In this document: positions 21,223 through 32,350 of the stretch, piece after piece
Layout of the letters: every line of letters starts with the position of its first letter
Numbering within the stretch: the stretch's first letter is position 1
Assembly: GCF_000005505.3 (NCBI RefSeq)
Contig: NC_016135.3
Location: forward strand, 16,524,613-16,588,612
From: Brachypodium distachyon
Taxonomy: Eukaryota > Streptophyta > Magnoliopsida > Poales > Poaceae
DNA length: 64,000 nucleotides
Reading direction: 5' to 3'
Translations under genes and position numbers: made by a program
Notes under the pieces: generated by a model
The model's input: the letters and a program-made list of their open reading frames with translations, nothing else
Databases searched by the model: none
What the model was told of the DNA's origin: nothing

Positions 21223-22436
21223 AATATTTTTCGACCAAGTCTTATCTTTGAACCACCTCGATTGGTAAGCAAAAATTCTTAGTGCATTTCCAAGAGTCAT
21301 TAGCCAAATGGGCATGCCATTTGCCAAGTGTCCATGTATCACATTTTTAATGTTCATCTTTTAAATTGTCCGTCCCAATTTCTCAATAAATAATGACAAA
21401 TTCGACGACAGATTAACAACGGGTAAGTCCATGGAGAGGTCGAGCTCCTCCAACTGCAAGAGGCAGCTGGGGAGCCCAATAAGATGGGCCCCGCAAGCCA
21501 CCTCTCGGAGAGCTAGAACGTCATGACGTGGTCACAGAGCCGCGCCGTAGTAGCGAATGTCCTACCATCTTTGAAGTTAGCGCATTCTATCCTTCATTTC
21601 TAATTTTATCAGTTTCCGAATGGTGATGGTCTGTTAAGTCATTGTTACCCTTTGTTATGGAAATTTCCGATTTTTCTTTTGGTAAAATGTTTAAAATATC
21701 TATTGTAGCAACATCACTGTAGATGCATAACTTGTGTTCCCATCTGGTTATGAGATTTTTTCGCAGACTTGGAATGGAATTATAAATATAAAAGAGATGG
21801 AAATATTTTTTAAGTCGCACATAGATCTAGCAGTACAATTGATTGTTCCGGAAGTAATTTACATATCTTAAATAACAATTTGTGCATGTTTTTATATTTA
21901 CGTATTAGGAGGCGTGTAAAGGCACGTTCCAACTTCTAGGGGACTAGTAAACCACGGGGAAAGAGACCAGCGGCGCTGTCCAAACTAGTCACACACCCAA
22001 CTAAACACACTATGTATTCTCTAGTACAAACGGTTCAATGTTCATGATCAATCTCGTATTCTTGTCATACCCAGCTAATGAACCAAACGCATCATGTGAA
22101 TTTCGTCAGATGCTCTATCTGTCGAGATGTAACAACTAACAAGGACACATTAGTCAAAAAGCCCTTGCCGTTTCTCACTTTTTTAGTGTACCTGCTGAGA
22201 AGTGAGAACAAGCTATATTGTGACATAAGTTTTCTCTTAGACACGACTAACATGCATAATTTTTGTTTATGTGAAAGAGAGAGCCAGGAAAAAAAAAATC
22301 CTATTCTTCCTTCCATTAGCTAAGAGAAAAGAGTAAAAATCCACTGACGGTCACAAGGGTCTGGTTCACTTTGGTTATCCAACTGTGAATGAATACATAA
22401 AAATACGTAAGTTTAACCACTAGTTTTTATTGTAAT
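21223..22436. other. intergenic, no gene seen
   Basis: AT-rich with short frames only. A Mutator- or hAT-like start (ttagtgcatttccaagagtcattagccaaatgg, about 21279) hints at an old MITE, but I found no matching opposite end. Confidence 0.4.
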
Positions 22437-22547
22437 TCCTCCGTTCTATAATTCTTGTCTCAAATTTGCGTAAATATGGATGTATCTATTCCTAAAAAAC
22501 GTCTAGATACATGTAATATTTCGACAAGAATTATGAAACGGATGAAG
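22437..22547. mobile_element. Stowaway MITE, about 111 bp
   Basis: Begins ttcctccgttctataattcttgtc and ends with the inverted form gacaagaattatgaaacggatgaag before ta. Shares tctagatacatgtaatatttcgacaa with the copy at 36697 and related sequence with those at 36546, 50908 and 60522. Termini slightly decayed. Confidence 0.8.
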
Positions 22548-23058
22548 TAGCATATTGTATAATACCCAACAAGATTGTAATATTCTAGAAATGCTTTAAC
22601 TTTTCCAATAACGATATCATCTAAAGGAATGTCCATAACTGAAACTAGTTGTGTATATGTTTATATTGCCATCTCTAGATGAAATACAGAGCACAAGAGA
22701 AAAGTGTCCTCCCAACACCTGAGTGACCATAGGTTCTGTTGGTTTTAACCCATGAACTTCAGAACCAGAGCCAATGCTCTTCAACGAGTGAAACAGAGGA
22801 TAATTTGAGCTAGTAGTTCTGCACTTCTGCTTGTCTTATAACAAAGGATGGCAGCATTTGGTATCAAAACCATCACGCTATTAAATGAGATCAAGAAAAA
22901 TACTTGCCTGCGTCAGCACAAGATAATGCTGTACTGCAGAGTTACAATGGTGAGTGCTAAAAAGCACCCTGCACAGATACATTTATAGAACACATACTCA
23001 TCAGAACAATTGTTGTATCAAGCAGTCAGGCCCCAATAAAGGCAAAAGTTAATGTTAG
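22548..23058. other. region downstream of PARN, probably including its 3' UTR
   Basis: No coding signal. The PARN stop is at 23059-23061, so the right part is likely its 3' UTR. Confidence 0.4.
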
Positions 23059-26000
23059 TCACGTGCTTCTTGTTCGTTTGTCGAATAATGCTTTGCCATC
23101 TTGTAGTGCATCTAAGATATCTTGGCATGAAATTTCACTATCATCTTCCTTCTTGGAAACATTCTTTGTTCCGCCTGCATGCTTTTCTGAGGTAGGTATA
23201 GTTTCATCAAGGATACTCTCGTTTAGTATTACTCCGGGTGTATCAGCAGCATCTATGTTCTCACATTTGAGCAGACTCTTTGAACTTGAACAGACAGCTT
23301 CAGCTTGGTCTGCAAAGAAATACTTCGATACAGATGAGCCACAAATGTCTCTGTAGGTGTCATAGTTTGCAGCTCGTGTTTTGCCTCCTTCCAATATAGT
23401 TGACAGAGGGTGCAAGACTGATATAGCACTATCTGTTTTCTCCAACGCAGCCTTCAGATCCATGAAATCGTTTACAGACTCTTGTTTACTGAACTGAACA
23501 AGGACAGCAGTGGAATCAATCGAGAAGATTGTCGTGACTGAAGCTGGACCAAACACTTTGCAGATGCAATCCTTTATATCCCTTGGTCTTAGCTCAGACT
23601 GGTATCCCCAGATGAGAACAACATTATCATACAAAACAGTAGGATATCTACGCTTATAACCTGTATCTGGTCTCTCCATGCCAGTACTTAAATCAAGTGA
23701 TGTTCCACTGTTAAAGCTTGGGGACAGAAGATTGATGTATTTCTGCAGCTTATTATTCATCGCTAAGTTGTCCCTAGGTGGGAGGTGCTCAAATTTGACA
23801 TCAAGATGATCACACAGCTGCGCGAAAACACATCCAGTCATGAAAGCATCATACCCTGCTTCATGCTTAGCACCTGAAGCAAAGCAAGATAACCTGCAGG
23901 GTTAGGGAAAAATAAATAATCAGAAATAGTACCAATTGTTAAAACCAACAAATTTATTTAAGACAAAAACGCAGTAGCTATATCCTAGATGCAGAAACAA
24001 TTTTGCACATAAGCATGTAAACTAAAAGAATCTGAGTACGTCAAAAATCAAGTGTAACAAACCATGCATTGTTTCCTAAGCATGCAAACTAAAAGAATGT
24101 GAGTCCATTAAATCAAGTATCTGGACCAAACCATGCATACCATAAGCAAGTAAACTATTATCAAAAGAAACACATAAAGTTTGAAGAATCTGGAACAAAC
24201 CATACATTGTTTCATCTGCCTCAACTTCAATTCTCACAGGAGAAAGGGTAGATGGCTCTGCAACAGTTGAATGAAATGCAGGGCACAACAATGAGAAAAC
24301 TGAGGACAGAGATTTGCTTTTCTGCCTCATCAGATATTGAACCGAGTCGCTGGCAGACATAAGATGCCTAGTATCTGCAATGTACGGCAAAATTTTGTGG
24401 ATACCCAAGGCAAACTCCTTCACGGTTGATGGAAGAGGACCAATAAATTTGCTGTAGACTTGTGCAATGTCTGTTTTACAAAATAGAGATGATTAGAAGA
24501 AAGCAACCAACAACTTAGTTGGTATCTACTGGCTCAAATTCCCAATACATCTGTGATGTAATTTCCATGATTAGAAATCATTATTTCAGTGTATTGGGGA
24601 ACCTCATCAGGTGTGGCAACTGCAAAAAGTTGCTTATCACAGAAACATAAGAAGTCGGTGTACCTAAGAAACAACTATGACCAACAATCAATTTCCTTTC
24701 TGAGGCAAGAAGATCAATGACATGGCGTATTCCTACTGCTGATTTGACTCTTGCTTCTCTACTTCTGAGTAAATCTTCCTGTAAATCTTTCTGCATTGAA
24801 ATGGGATCAGAGTGATTAGTTACCTTAAACCAAAACCTCACCTAGAGATCACTATAGTTTGCTTCCATTAATGAGTAATGATAGTGGTTATATGTAGCTT
24901 GCCCTTGTTCAAATCAAAATCAGAGGAAAAAACATATGTGCGAATTTTAATAAAAACAATAATGCATCATTCAATCTAAAGTCGAATAGAAAAGGCAGAA
25001 GCAGTCAGCATTAAAAATAGATTTATTGTGGACAGAAAGCAACAATGCATCATGCAGTCTAAAGTGTAGCATGTGCCAATTTCAACAAGAAATCAAGAAA
25101 ATTTCTTACCATCAATGATACACTGTCGTTACTATCATCTGTATAAACTACTCTTTTTTCGGACGTGTTATCCTCACCAAATGTTGAAATATACATGAGG
25201 TCTTTAAAATCTTTTCTTAAAACCTGGATAAGAAATATGTTATTTCAGTATAGCATACCAAGAAGCATCATCTAAATTCATTACATGCAGATAAGTTTAA
25301 GAATGCACAACAGAAAACATCAATCTGTAAATCTGCATCAAGCACATATAATCCTAAATCCAATTATAGTTGGCTGTATTTCCATAAGGCATGTTACTAC
25401 CAAATTGATAAAGCCACAAATTCTGGAACATAAATTCTTGTAAGAATAAACACCATATAACCAAAAATATGTATCGAAATATAGACACATAAAATAGATG
25501 TTTCAGAAATTAGCTGTCCAGCTACCGCTCTATTCCAAGGCAATGAATAGGTCAGACAATACCTGTTGAATTAACTTTAACTGATGCGATGTGAATCCAT
25601 TGAGTAAAATAGCTGGGTGCATTTTGAAGAAAACTGTCTGAAATTGGTGTGTGCTGAATTTATTGCATTCTAGCCAATGGTTATCCATTCTTGGGTTGCT
25701 GATTATCACATCACGCCATTCCTTGAATTTGATTTTCATTCTCTCTGTGAAAAGAAGATCAGCAGTACTCCTTAATGGCACATCTTCCTCTTCAGACGTG
25801 TTTGGAGATGCTATTCCATCATGATACAACACATTTAATTTCTGAAGAGCCTCTTCTTCTTGTGCTCTGGATAAATAAGATATTCCTGAGATTAACGAAA
25901 TATCGTAAATAAACAAATAGCATAGGCATTTCATGCATGACTTATATGTACCATAGTTCATGAATAACAACTAAAAAATTGAGTACTACGCTAAGGTTAA

Positions 26001-27345
26001 TCCTCAATTTGGATGAAATAGACTAATAGAGATAGAGACAATAATGTAGTAAGAGATCAACAAAGTATTAGCGGTAAGAGAAATCACCTTCATGGAAGCA
26101 CGTGTTGAAATCAAACTGGTATTTTGCTAAGAAGTCAATTGAAGTGGTCTGACAGAGAAATTCGTGAGATGAAATGTCATCTGGAAGCTCCTTGCGAGGG
26201 AAGATAAAGAAGTTATGCCTGCAGAGAAGAAGAAAAAACTCAAGTCCAGGAAAAGGCTAAATGCAGAACTGATCAAGAAATGAAATCGTGAACAAACTAT
26301 CGGTAGCAGATCAGCTATACCAAGTTACCAACTCTAAACAGGAGGGAACATTATAGTTTTACATACAAGAAATTTATGCAAGAAGAATCATTCTACAGCA
26401 AAGATGTTCTTGGGTGTTGAGACCAAGTGTTCTAGAGTGGCAATAATCTGCGATACACCTACTAATCTGTATTTGAAATAAAACGAAAAATATTGCCAGT
26501 CCAAAACAAAGTCGTAAATACTAATTTTCTGCTAAGTATCAACTGTATCATCAAAGTTTTTGATATGACGGTTCTGAGGTACTGATTTTCCATAAAACTC
26601 GAAATCCCAGCTCTTCACCAGCATGTAAACAAACAAGGCAAAAAAGAGGGTAGCCAATTCAATCCTAAACCCCAAATCCTATTTCTCATCCCAACCCCAT
26701 AACTATAAATACAGGCTAGCTCAAAATGTCACCTCCCCCTCAACAGATCATTCGGAGTTAAGCAGGCCCTATGCCAAACGCATTGCGGGCATCAGATCAT
26801 ACTCAGCATAACGCATCAAAATTGGCCGTTCTCTAACACAAACAACTAGTGAATGTCTAGGACCAATCGGCGATGAACAAGCTGCAGAACGGGTGGCCAA
26901 GTGTAAACGCGTCTCTGGTGGAGGGGGCCGAGAAAACAAGTGTGACGCACGGGTGGGCGACGAAGGCAGACTTGGCGGGGTCCCAGCGGAAGGGGCAAAC
27001 GCCGAGCTGTAGCGCGGCGAAGCGCTGCGCGGAGTCGCGGAGCTTGAGGTACCGGACGTCGGCGCGGTCGAGCTCGAAGGTGTCCCGCCATGGCGCGCTC
27101 GTGACGCCGCTCATCTCCAGGTCGAGCCCCACGAACGCCGCGTCGCGCACCCGCGCCCGCAGCTCCTCCAGCGCCTCCGCCAGGTTCCCCCGCGTCACCT
27201 GCTTGACCGCGACCCCACCGACCCTGCTGCTTCCTGCTCCATCCCCGGCGCCGTTCGCGGGCAGCAAGGAGGAGGAGGAGGAGTACAGGCGGGTGAACAG
27301 GGTTCTGGGCGGCGGCGCGCGGGCGAGGCGGCGGCTGCTCTGCAT
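23059..27345 (-). CDS. PARN: poly(A)-specific ribonuclease PARN, probably mitochondrial
   Basis: Seven exons: 27345-26951, 26218-26088, 25885-25563, 25223-25110, 24790-24664, 24470-24201, 23873-23059. All introns are GT-AG and phases close, giving 724 residues. It is a DEDD-family 3' exonuclease that removes poly(A) tails. Catalytic residues seen: Asp75 and Glu77 in FVGLDLEMSG; Asp364, whose codon is split by an intron (HSCFL/D, then IAQVYSKF); His457 and Asp462 in KHEAGYDAF. The H-to-D spacing of 5 equals that in animal PARN. The first about 27 residues are rich in Arg/Ser without acids (MQSSRRLARAPPPRTLFTRL), a likely mitochondrial presequence. This fits the known role of plant PARN (Arabidopsis AHG2) in mitochondrial mRNA poly(A) control. 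The C-terminal 200 residues are less conserved. Exon 1 is GC-rich, as is common for grass genes. No break seen; likely functional. Confidence 0.9.
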
Positions 27346-27863
27346 GGCCGCCGTCGATGGAGGGTGGAGGCGGGCAGTGGGTTGGGCTCGATTTTACCGT
27401 GAACGGATGGGTCGAGTAAAACAGGTCGTGGAACGGTGGAAGTCGTATCGTATGGCCCATATGAACGAACAAAGACTGATCATGTCATGTGCTACGATGG
27501 GCCTTGGGCCGTTCATCAGTAGGACAACTTCTTACGCTCTGATGGACGACGACTGCAGATGAACAACATATGGAAAATTCAATTTTGCTTTAACCAATTA
27601 CCGCGAATTCTCGTATAGTTGCTGGTAATCAATAGTATATGCCCGTTGCTTCAGAATTCAGCTCTGTTTTGCTAGAGGCAATATGCCTACAAACAAGTGA
27701 GCTGAGAAGCTTGTAATCTGTATGCGCAACTAGAGAGCCAAGTGAATCATAAGCAATATGTCCATCAGACCACTTTAGCACTTTCGAATAATAAGTGATA
27801 CTTGTAGCGGTGTAGCCTGTGGACGTTAGGTGGCTCAAGGCTGCAAAATAGGTGCTTCGAATA
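27346..27863. other. PARN promoter region and intergenic sequence
   Basis: No gene recognised. It contains the PARN 5' flank without an obvious TATA box and then AT-rich sequence up to the Helitron candidate. Confidence 0.4.
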
Positions 27864-28006
27864 TCTATTACTATCTACTAAATTGAAGTTGGTGGTGATG
27901 GTACCATCGTCACGGTTGCCACCATGAGTTAACTTCATTAAAAATTACAAGCAATATGACACTGCCCGTTATTTTCTTTTCCTCAAGATCAAAACAAGCA
28001 TCATTG

Positions 28007-28658
28007 CATGATCCACCGCTTCTCCTGGCCGCACCACTGCCGCCTCTACCTCTCCCACGTCGCCGCCTACTGCGACGACAACCAGCAGCAGCCGCCGCTG
28101 CTCCGCCTCCCTTCTTCCTCTGCCGCCGCGGGCTCGAGGTCCGGCGCCGATGACTCCCTCTCGGACTCCCTCCGCGGCCTCTCGCTCCGCATCTCCGTGG
28201 ACGCGTCCCACGAGCCCAACGCCGCCGACTCCGCCGCCACCATCATGGACACGCTCCGCCACCGCCCGGCCTCTGACAAGCAGGTCCCGCCCAGGGGGAA
28301 CTCTGCCAGCAGGCCCATGGGCTTCGCGCCTGGCACGAGGCAGAGCCTGCTCGTCCTCGCCGTCGACTGCTACGGGGAAGACGGGAAGCCGGATCTCGAG
28401 CGGCTAAAGGAAGCCATAGATCTGGCCATGTCGACGGCCGGCGATGGCGCCGGCGGGCGGACGGGGTTCGTACTGTCAACCGGCATGACGATCCCGGAGG
28501 CTACGGACGCACTCAGGGCCTGTGGCGTCGACCCCGCTGCCTTCGACGCCATGGTCTGTAGCAGCGGGGCCGAGATCTGCTACCCGTGGAAGGAGCTCGC
28601 AGCCAACGAGGAGTACGCCGGACACGTGGCGTTCCGGTGGCCCGGAGAGAGTTTGTGA
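28007..28658 (+). pseudogene. sucrose-phosphate synthase (SPS) gene fragment
   Basis: A single open frame of about 216 codons matches the central-to-C-terminal part of plant SPS. Seen: IHRFSWPHHC at the start of the glycosyltransferase-end segment, an acidic/Ser-rich linker (DDSLSDSLRGLSLRISVD), and the phosphatase-like domain (LLVLAVDCYGEDGKPD, FVLSTGMTIPEATDALRACG, CSSGAEICYPW, YAGHVAFRWPG). SPS makes sucrose-6-phosphate from UDP-glucose and fructose-6-phosphate in the cytosol. The full enzyme is about 1050 residues, so the UDP-glucose-binding core and both ends are missing. The frame stops at TGA right after RWPGESL, at the junction with Helitron-like sequence. No intron is seen, consistent with part of one large exon. 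Open frame and high GC suggest a recent capture; no catalytic role expected. Confidence 0.85.
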
Positions 28659-28700
28659 TTTTGTTGACCCGTAGCAACGCGCGGGCACACCTGCATCTAG

Positions 28701-29756
28701 CGGCCCAGCGCCCCCTGCCCTCTTCGCTCCTCCGGTGCTCCCGATCTGGACCAAGGACGCCGAGCCCCTGCCCCCTTTCCTCTTCATCTATCTGGACGGG
28801 TGGCTGTAGTCTGTGGAGGAGATCGACGATGTGTTCTGGCAGAGGCGGGGCGAGCCGCGAGCGAGGTAGGTGGAGCTCGGCAGCGGCGCTGCAGCCTGAA
28901 GACGGAGGCGCGACGGCAGTGCTGCAGAAGATCGGGAGAGGCCGGGTGGCGTTCGACGACTAGGTGGAGGCGTAGGACGACACGCTGCCAGTTGCGAAGC
29001 GCCTGGGTCCCGTTGACGGCCAGATCCCAGTGACGAGGATCCGCGTGGGGAAGACAACAGTGACGCTCCTTCGTCCGGCCTGCGTCGTCAAGATCCTCCG
29101 GCGCCCGCTCCTTGGCGGGTCGGTCGGGCGCCTCCTTAGCTGGTCGTCGGCGCGCCGCGGCTGCGGATCCGATGCGCGGTGGCGGAGATGGGCATGGTGG
29201 TAGCGCGCGCCTTCCTCCAGTGACGCCGCAGCAGCTGCTGCTCCCGAGCGGGCGTTCTGGCGCTGCTACGACTGGCGCTTTTCTCTATTTTTTCTTTATT
29301 TTTGCTAAAATCTTGGCCTAATTGATGGTACATGCAAACCATGCTTTCTAAATATAATTAGGACATGGATCTGCTCTAAAAATTCCATTGATTTAATTCC
29401 CCTCCATATATGATTTTAGGTTTACCATTTTCCTGGATCTATTTTTTGACCCGATTGGACTTGATCATATGACTAGTCGATGATGGTTGAAACAGGCCCA
29501 ATATATGTGGCATGGCATCGCATAGATGCGTGATGGAGCAAAGGGAGAGCAGCATCTCGTCGGGACTAACATAATTTTCATATGGGCTAAAAATTATAAA
29601 ATATGAAATTATATCAGAAAATGTGTTTTCGGTAGACTAAATTAACGTTTTTTCGATCAGAAATTTCAGTAACTGCTAGAGTTGCTCTCAATACGTAGCT
29701 ACGTGCAAAAGACACCACTTTTAATAACTCAAGCTAGCATGTTTTTCAATTTCTTT
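28701..29756. other. GC-rich to AT-rich Helitron interior, unidentified
   Basis: 28701-29280 is very GC-rich, with short frames interrupted by stops (one reads GRVAFDD near 28940, then VGKTTVTLLRP after stops). It may be a second captured gene piece but I do not recognise it. 29280-29756 is AT-rich and without coding signal. Confidence 0.4.
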
Positions 29757-29819
29757 TCTTCCGTAGCAACGCACGGGGCTTTTTGCTAGTATATTCTAAT
29801 ACGCAGGCACCGACAGTAA

Positions 29820-30783
29820 GAGCCTGTTTGGTACAGCTCCACTTTCCAGCTTCACCGTGAAGCAAGTGAAGCTGTCCCAAACATTCTAAACTTCATGTGT
29901 TAGATGAAGTGGAGCAGTATTGTTCTCTAGTTCATTTCACTGGAGTCAAGATGGAGTCAAGAAATAGGTGCTTCACCTGTTCCACTTCACCTAAAATTGG
30001 AAATATTTATCCATCAATGCCATTAGTGAACCGAACGGTTATGTTCTCTGTCCTCAGGCCCCCCACTCATCGTCTTCCTCCTATCGACATAAACGGGCGG
30101 AGCCATGGCGCCATGCCGGCTCATCTGCAACCCTAGCAGAGCCAGCCACGCTGCATCTCCGGCGCTCCCGCCGCCCTCCATCTCCGGCGAGCGCACCCTC
30201 GATCCCCCGCGAGCCATGAGGAGTCGGCGGCGCGTCCCCTCTACTCCACCGGATCAAGCCCCCACTGCAGTCCTTGACGATGCACTGTTGTTGATTTGAT
30301 GTGCCATGCGCGGTTGCGGCTGCTCGAGGTGGCCCTGCTGTTGCTCGTCCATGGCGGCGACTGCTACTGCTTGAGGCGGCTGCACGACGTCTGCCTGAGA
30401 TGGGGCCCCGACTGCTCGTAAGGGACAGCACTGCTGCGCTGCAGTTCGAGGCGGCGTGGGCGGCGTTGTTGTTGCCCGTGCCTGTGCTGCTGCGTGTTCG
30501 TGGTCAGACGGTGGATCAATCAATTGACTCCAGGCAAATCATGAATCCATGATCAATCGATCAGTTCTTGTGGAGCAGCAAGTAGCAGTTTGGTTCGACA
30601 GTAAAATGAAAAAAATAACACATAAAAAGGACAAGAAGGAGTTTTCATATCAATCTTTCAATTATTTGGATCTGAAACTAGTTCGTGTGCCAAACACATT
30701 TGTTTGGTGAAGTAGAGTTGAAGTGGAGTGAAGTTTGGAGGTGAAGTAGAGTTTAGGTGGAGTGGAGCCCTCCAAACACACCC
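29820..30783. mobile_element. Tourist-like (PIF/Harbinger) non-autonomous element, 964 bp
   Basis: Left end GAGCCTGTTTGGTACAGCTC and right end, read in reverse, GGGTGTGTTTGGAGGGCTCC; both continue into ACT. TAA flanks both ends (29817-29819 and 30784-30786), fitting the 3-bp target duplication of this superfamily. The interior (30090-30500) is GC-rich with gene-like composition and could be captured sequence, but I recognise no protein. It begins only 30 bp past the Helitron 3' end. Confidence 0.6.
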
Positions 30784-30786
30784 TAA

Positions 30787-32350
30787 AGAGCACACAAATA
30801 ATCAGGAAACAAAAGAGAAAAAATATCTGAAAGCAACTGGCTAAAACAAGAGAAACAAATATCTGAGAGCAACCGGCTAGCTCATAAGCAGCCGGTCATA
30901 CCCAAAGAAAAGACCGGCATCATCAATGTATAAATATATCAGACCAACCAGCTAACCAAAAGAAAGAACGGGCTTCAACAGTAGGGAGCCAAAAAATAAG
31001 AAGGAAACGAAATTAAAAAAGGAAACAGCTTAGGGCATGTACAACGGGGTGATGTCAGCTTTCTCTTAGCGATGTCACATAGGATAAAATCTGATGTGAA
31101 AGAGAGAGAAACGAAAAAAAAACACAAGTCTTCTTTTAATTAAGAGATGATCTCTTCACAAGAATGATAAGGCAAAGATAAGGATATTTACCATTGTATT
31201 AGATTTCACCTTTTCTTAGCATTCATTTAGTTAATTTTATTCATCTAAATATTAATTTTAAGATAGAACACTAAGAGATAACTCATTGTACAACATGTTT
31301 TGTTGTCTTTACTAATTGACGTGGAATGGCTAAGATAAGACGGTCTTGACATAAAAAAAAAAGAGCTCGTGGCCTGTCCTAATACTTAAAGGCAACCGGC
31401 AGCAGCAGGTCACCAAAAGGAAATAAAGGAAACACCTATCTGAGGCAACCGGCCGGTCACCAAGAGCAAATGAAAGGAAGCAACCGGCTAGCACAGGTCA
31501 CCAAAAGCAAAGGGAAGTAGGGAACACCCGCTAGGACAGGCTGAGGACTGATCAGCAGCCGGTTGCATCAAAAGTAAAGCCCAAAAGAAAAAAAGGAAAG
31601 AAATTAGAAATAGGAAACTGCGTCCGTGGCTAGGAGAGAGTGGCAGAAGAAGTCAAACAAAGGGGCTTTAGGAGAAACGGTGTACTACGACGATTCTGCT
31701 CTATAGAGGTGCCCACGGGCTTTATTACAGTAGTACTAGATGAAGAATGTGATCAAAATGATAACCATAAAACATAATTTTAATTGCAAGTACAATAATA
31801 TCACTTATATGTCATATAAATATAAATGAATTCAATCTTGGTCAAAGCCTTGATAAAAAAAGCTAATATAACCACTATTGTTCGACGAACGTAATACTTA
31901 TTTTATTTTTTGGCTACCTAGTGCTCATGCCGGTTCCTTGCTCGGTTGTGAACAGCTGCTCTGCCTGTGCTAACAGTCTGGCTGAGATATTTGTTTCTTT
32001 CCACTACGTCTGTATGACAGGCGCTTCAAGTTCTATTTATTTTGGCTCTCACTGTTGATGCTGGTTCTTTGTTGGTTCTGACCGGCTGCTGGCAGTAGCC
32101 TACTGCCAGGTTGCGTACGTAAAATACTTGATTCTTTTTTCTAACTTTTTTTGACCGGCTGAGCAAAACAATAATGCAACAAAGAAGAAACAAGAAAAGA
32201 TAAACATGCCGCCTCTTAACCGGCTTGCTTAGATCCTGCAATAAAACAAAAACGGTGTGGACCATGAAGGTTTCGACACGTAGTGTGCCACCTATAGCAC
32301 CAAGTTTGAACACGTACACAGTTTAGGTGCCACCTATAGCACCGCTAATG
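30787..32350. repeat. inverted array of the short motif GCAACCGGCT, possible non-autonomous DNA transposon
   Basis: In the left half the motif (c)aaccggc occurs repeatedly, at about 30871, 31392, 31447 and 31481. In the right half the reversed form (gccggtt or accggct) occurs at about 31929, 32083, 32154 and 32219. A longer arm also repeats inverted: gaaacaaatatctgagagc near 30852 matches the complement of gctgagatatttgtttc near 31982. This resembles subterminal repeats of a DNA transposon. A MITE-like insert starting gggcatgtacaacgggg may occupy about 31034-31300. I could not find clean termini. A direct pair gtgccacctatagcacc lies at 32285 and 32330. Confidence 0.45.

Larger units (their letters stand above)
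27864..29789 (+). mobile_element. Helitron candidate carrying a sucrose-phosphate-synthase fragment
   Basis: The left end reads A|TCTATTACTATCTACTAAA (TC at 27864 after an A), resembling grass Helitron 5' ends. The right end is ccgtagcaacgcacgggg (short hairpin) followed by ctttttgCTAG at 29786-29789 and then a T, as expected for insertion between A and T. Inside are a captured SPS fragment (28007-28658) and a GC-rich unidentified stretch. A second Helitron-like 3' hairpin with CTAG lies at 28672-28700, so the shorter form 27864-28700 may be an earlier element or a nested end. There is no Rep/helicase gene, so it is non-autonomous. The 3' end is the stronger signal; the 5' end is inferred. 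Confidence 0.6.

Noticed and set aside
26857..26950. PARN exon 1 continuing to a stop as a short protein
   Set aside because: A GT donor at 26950 joins exon 2 in phase and restores the conserved AHPHNFFIFP block.
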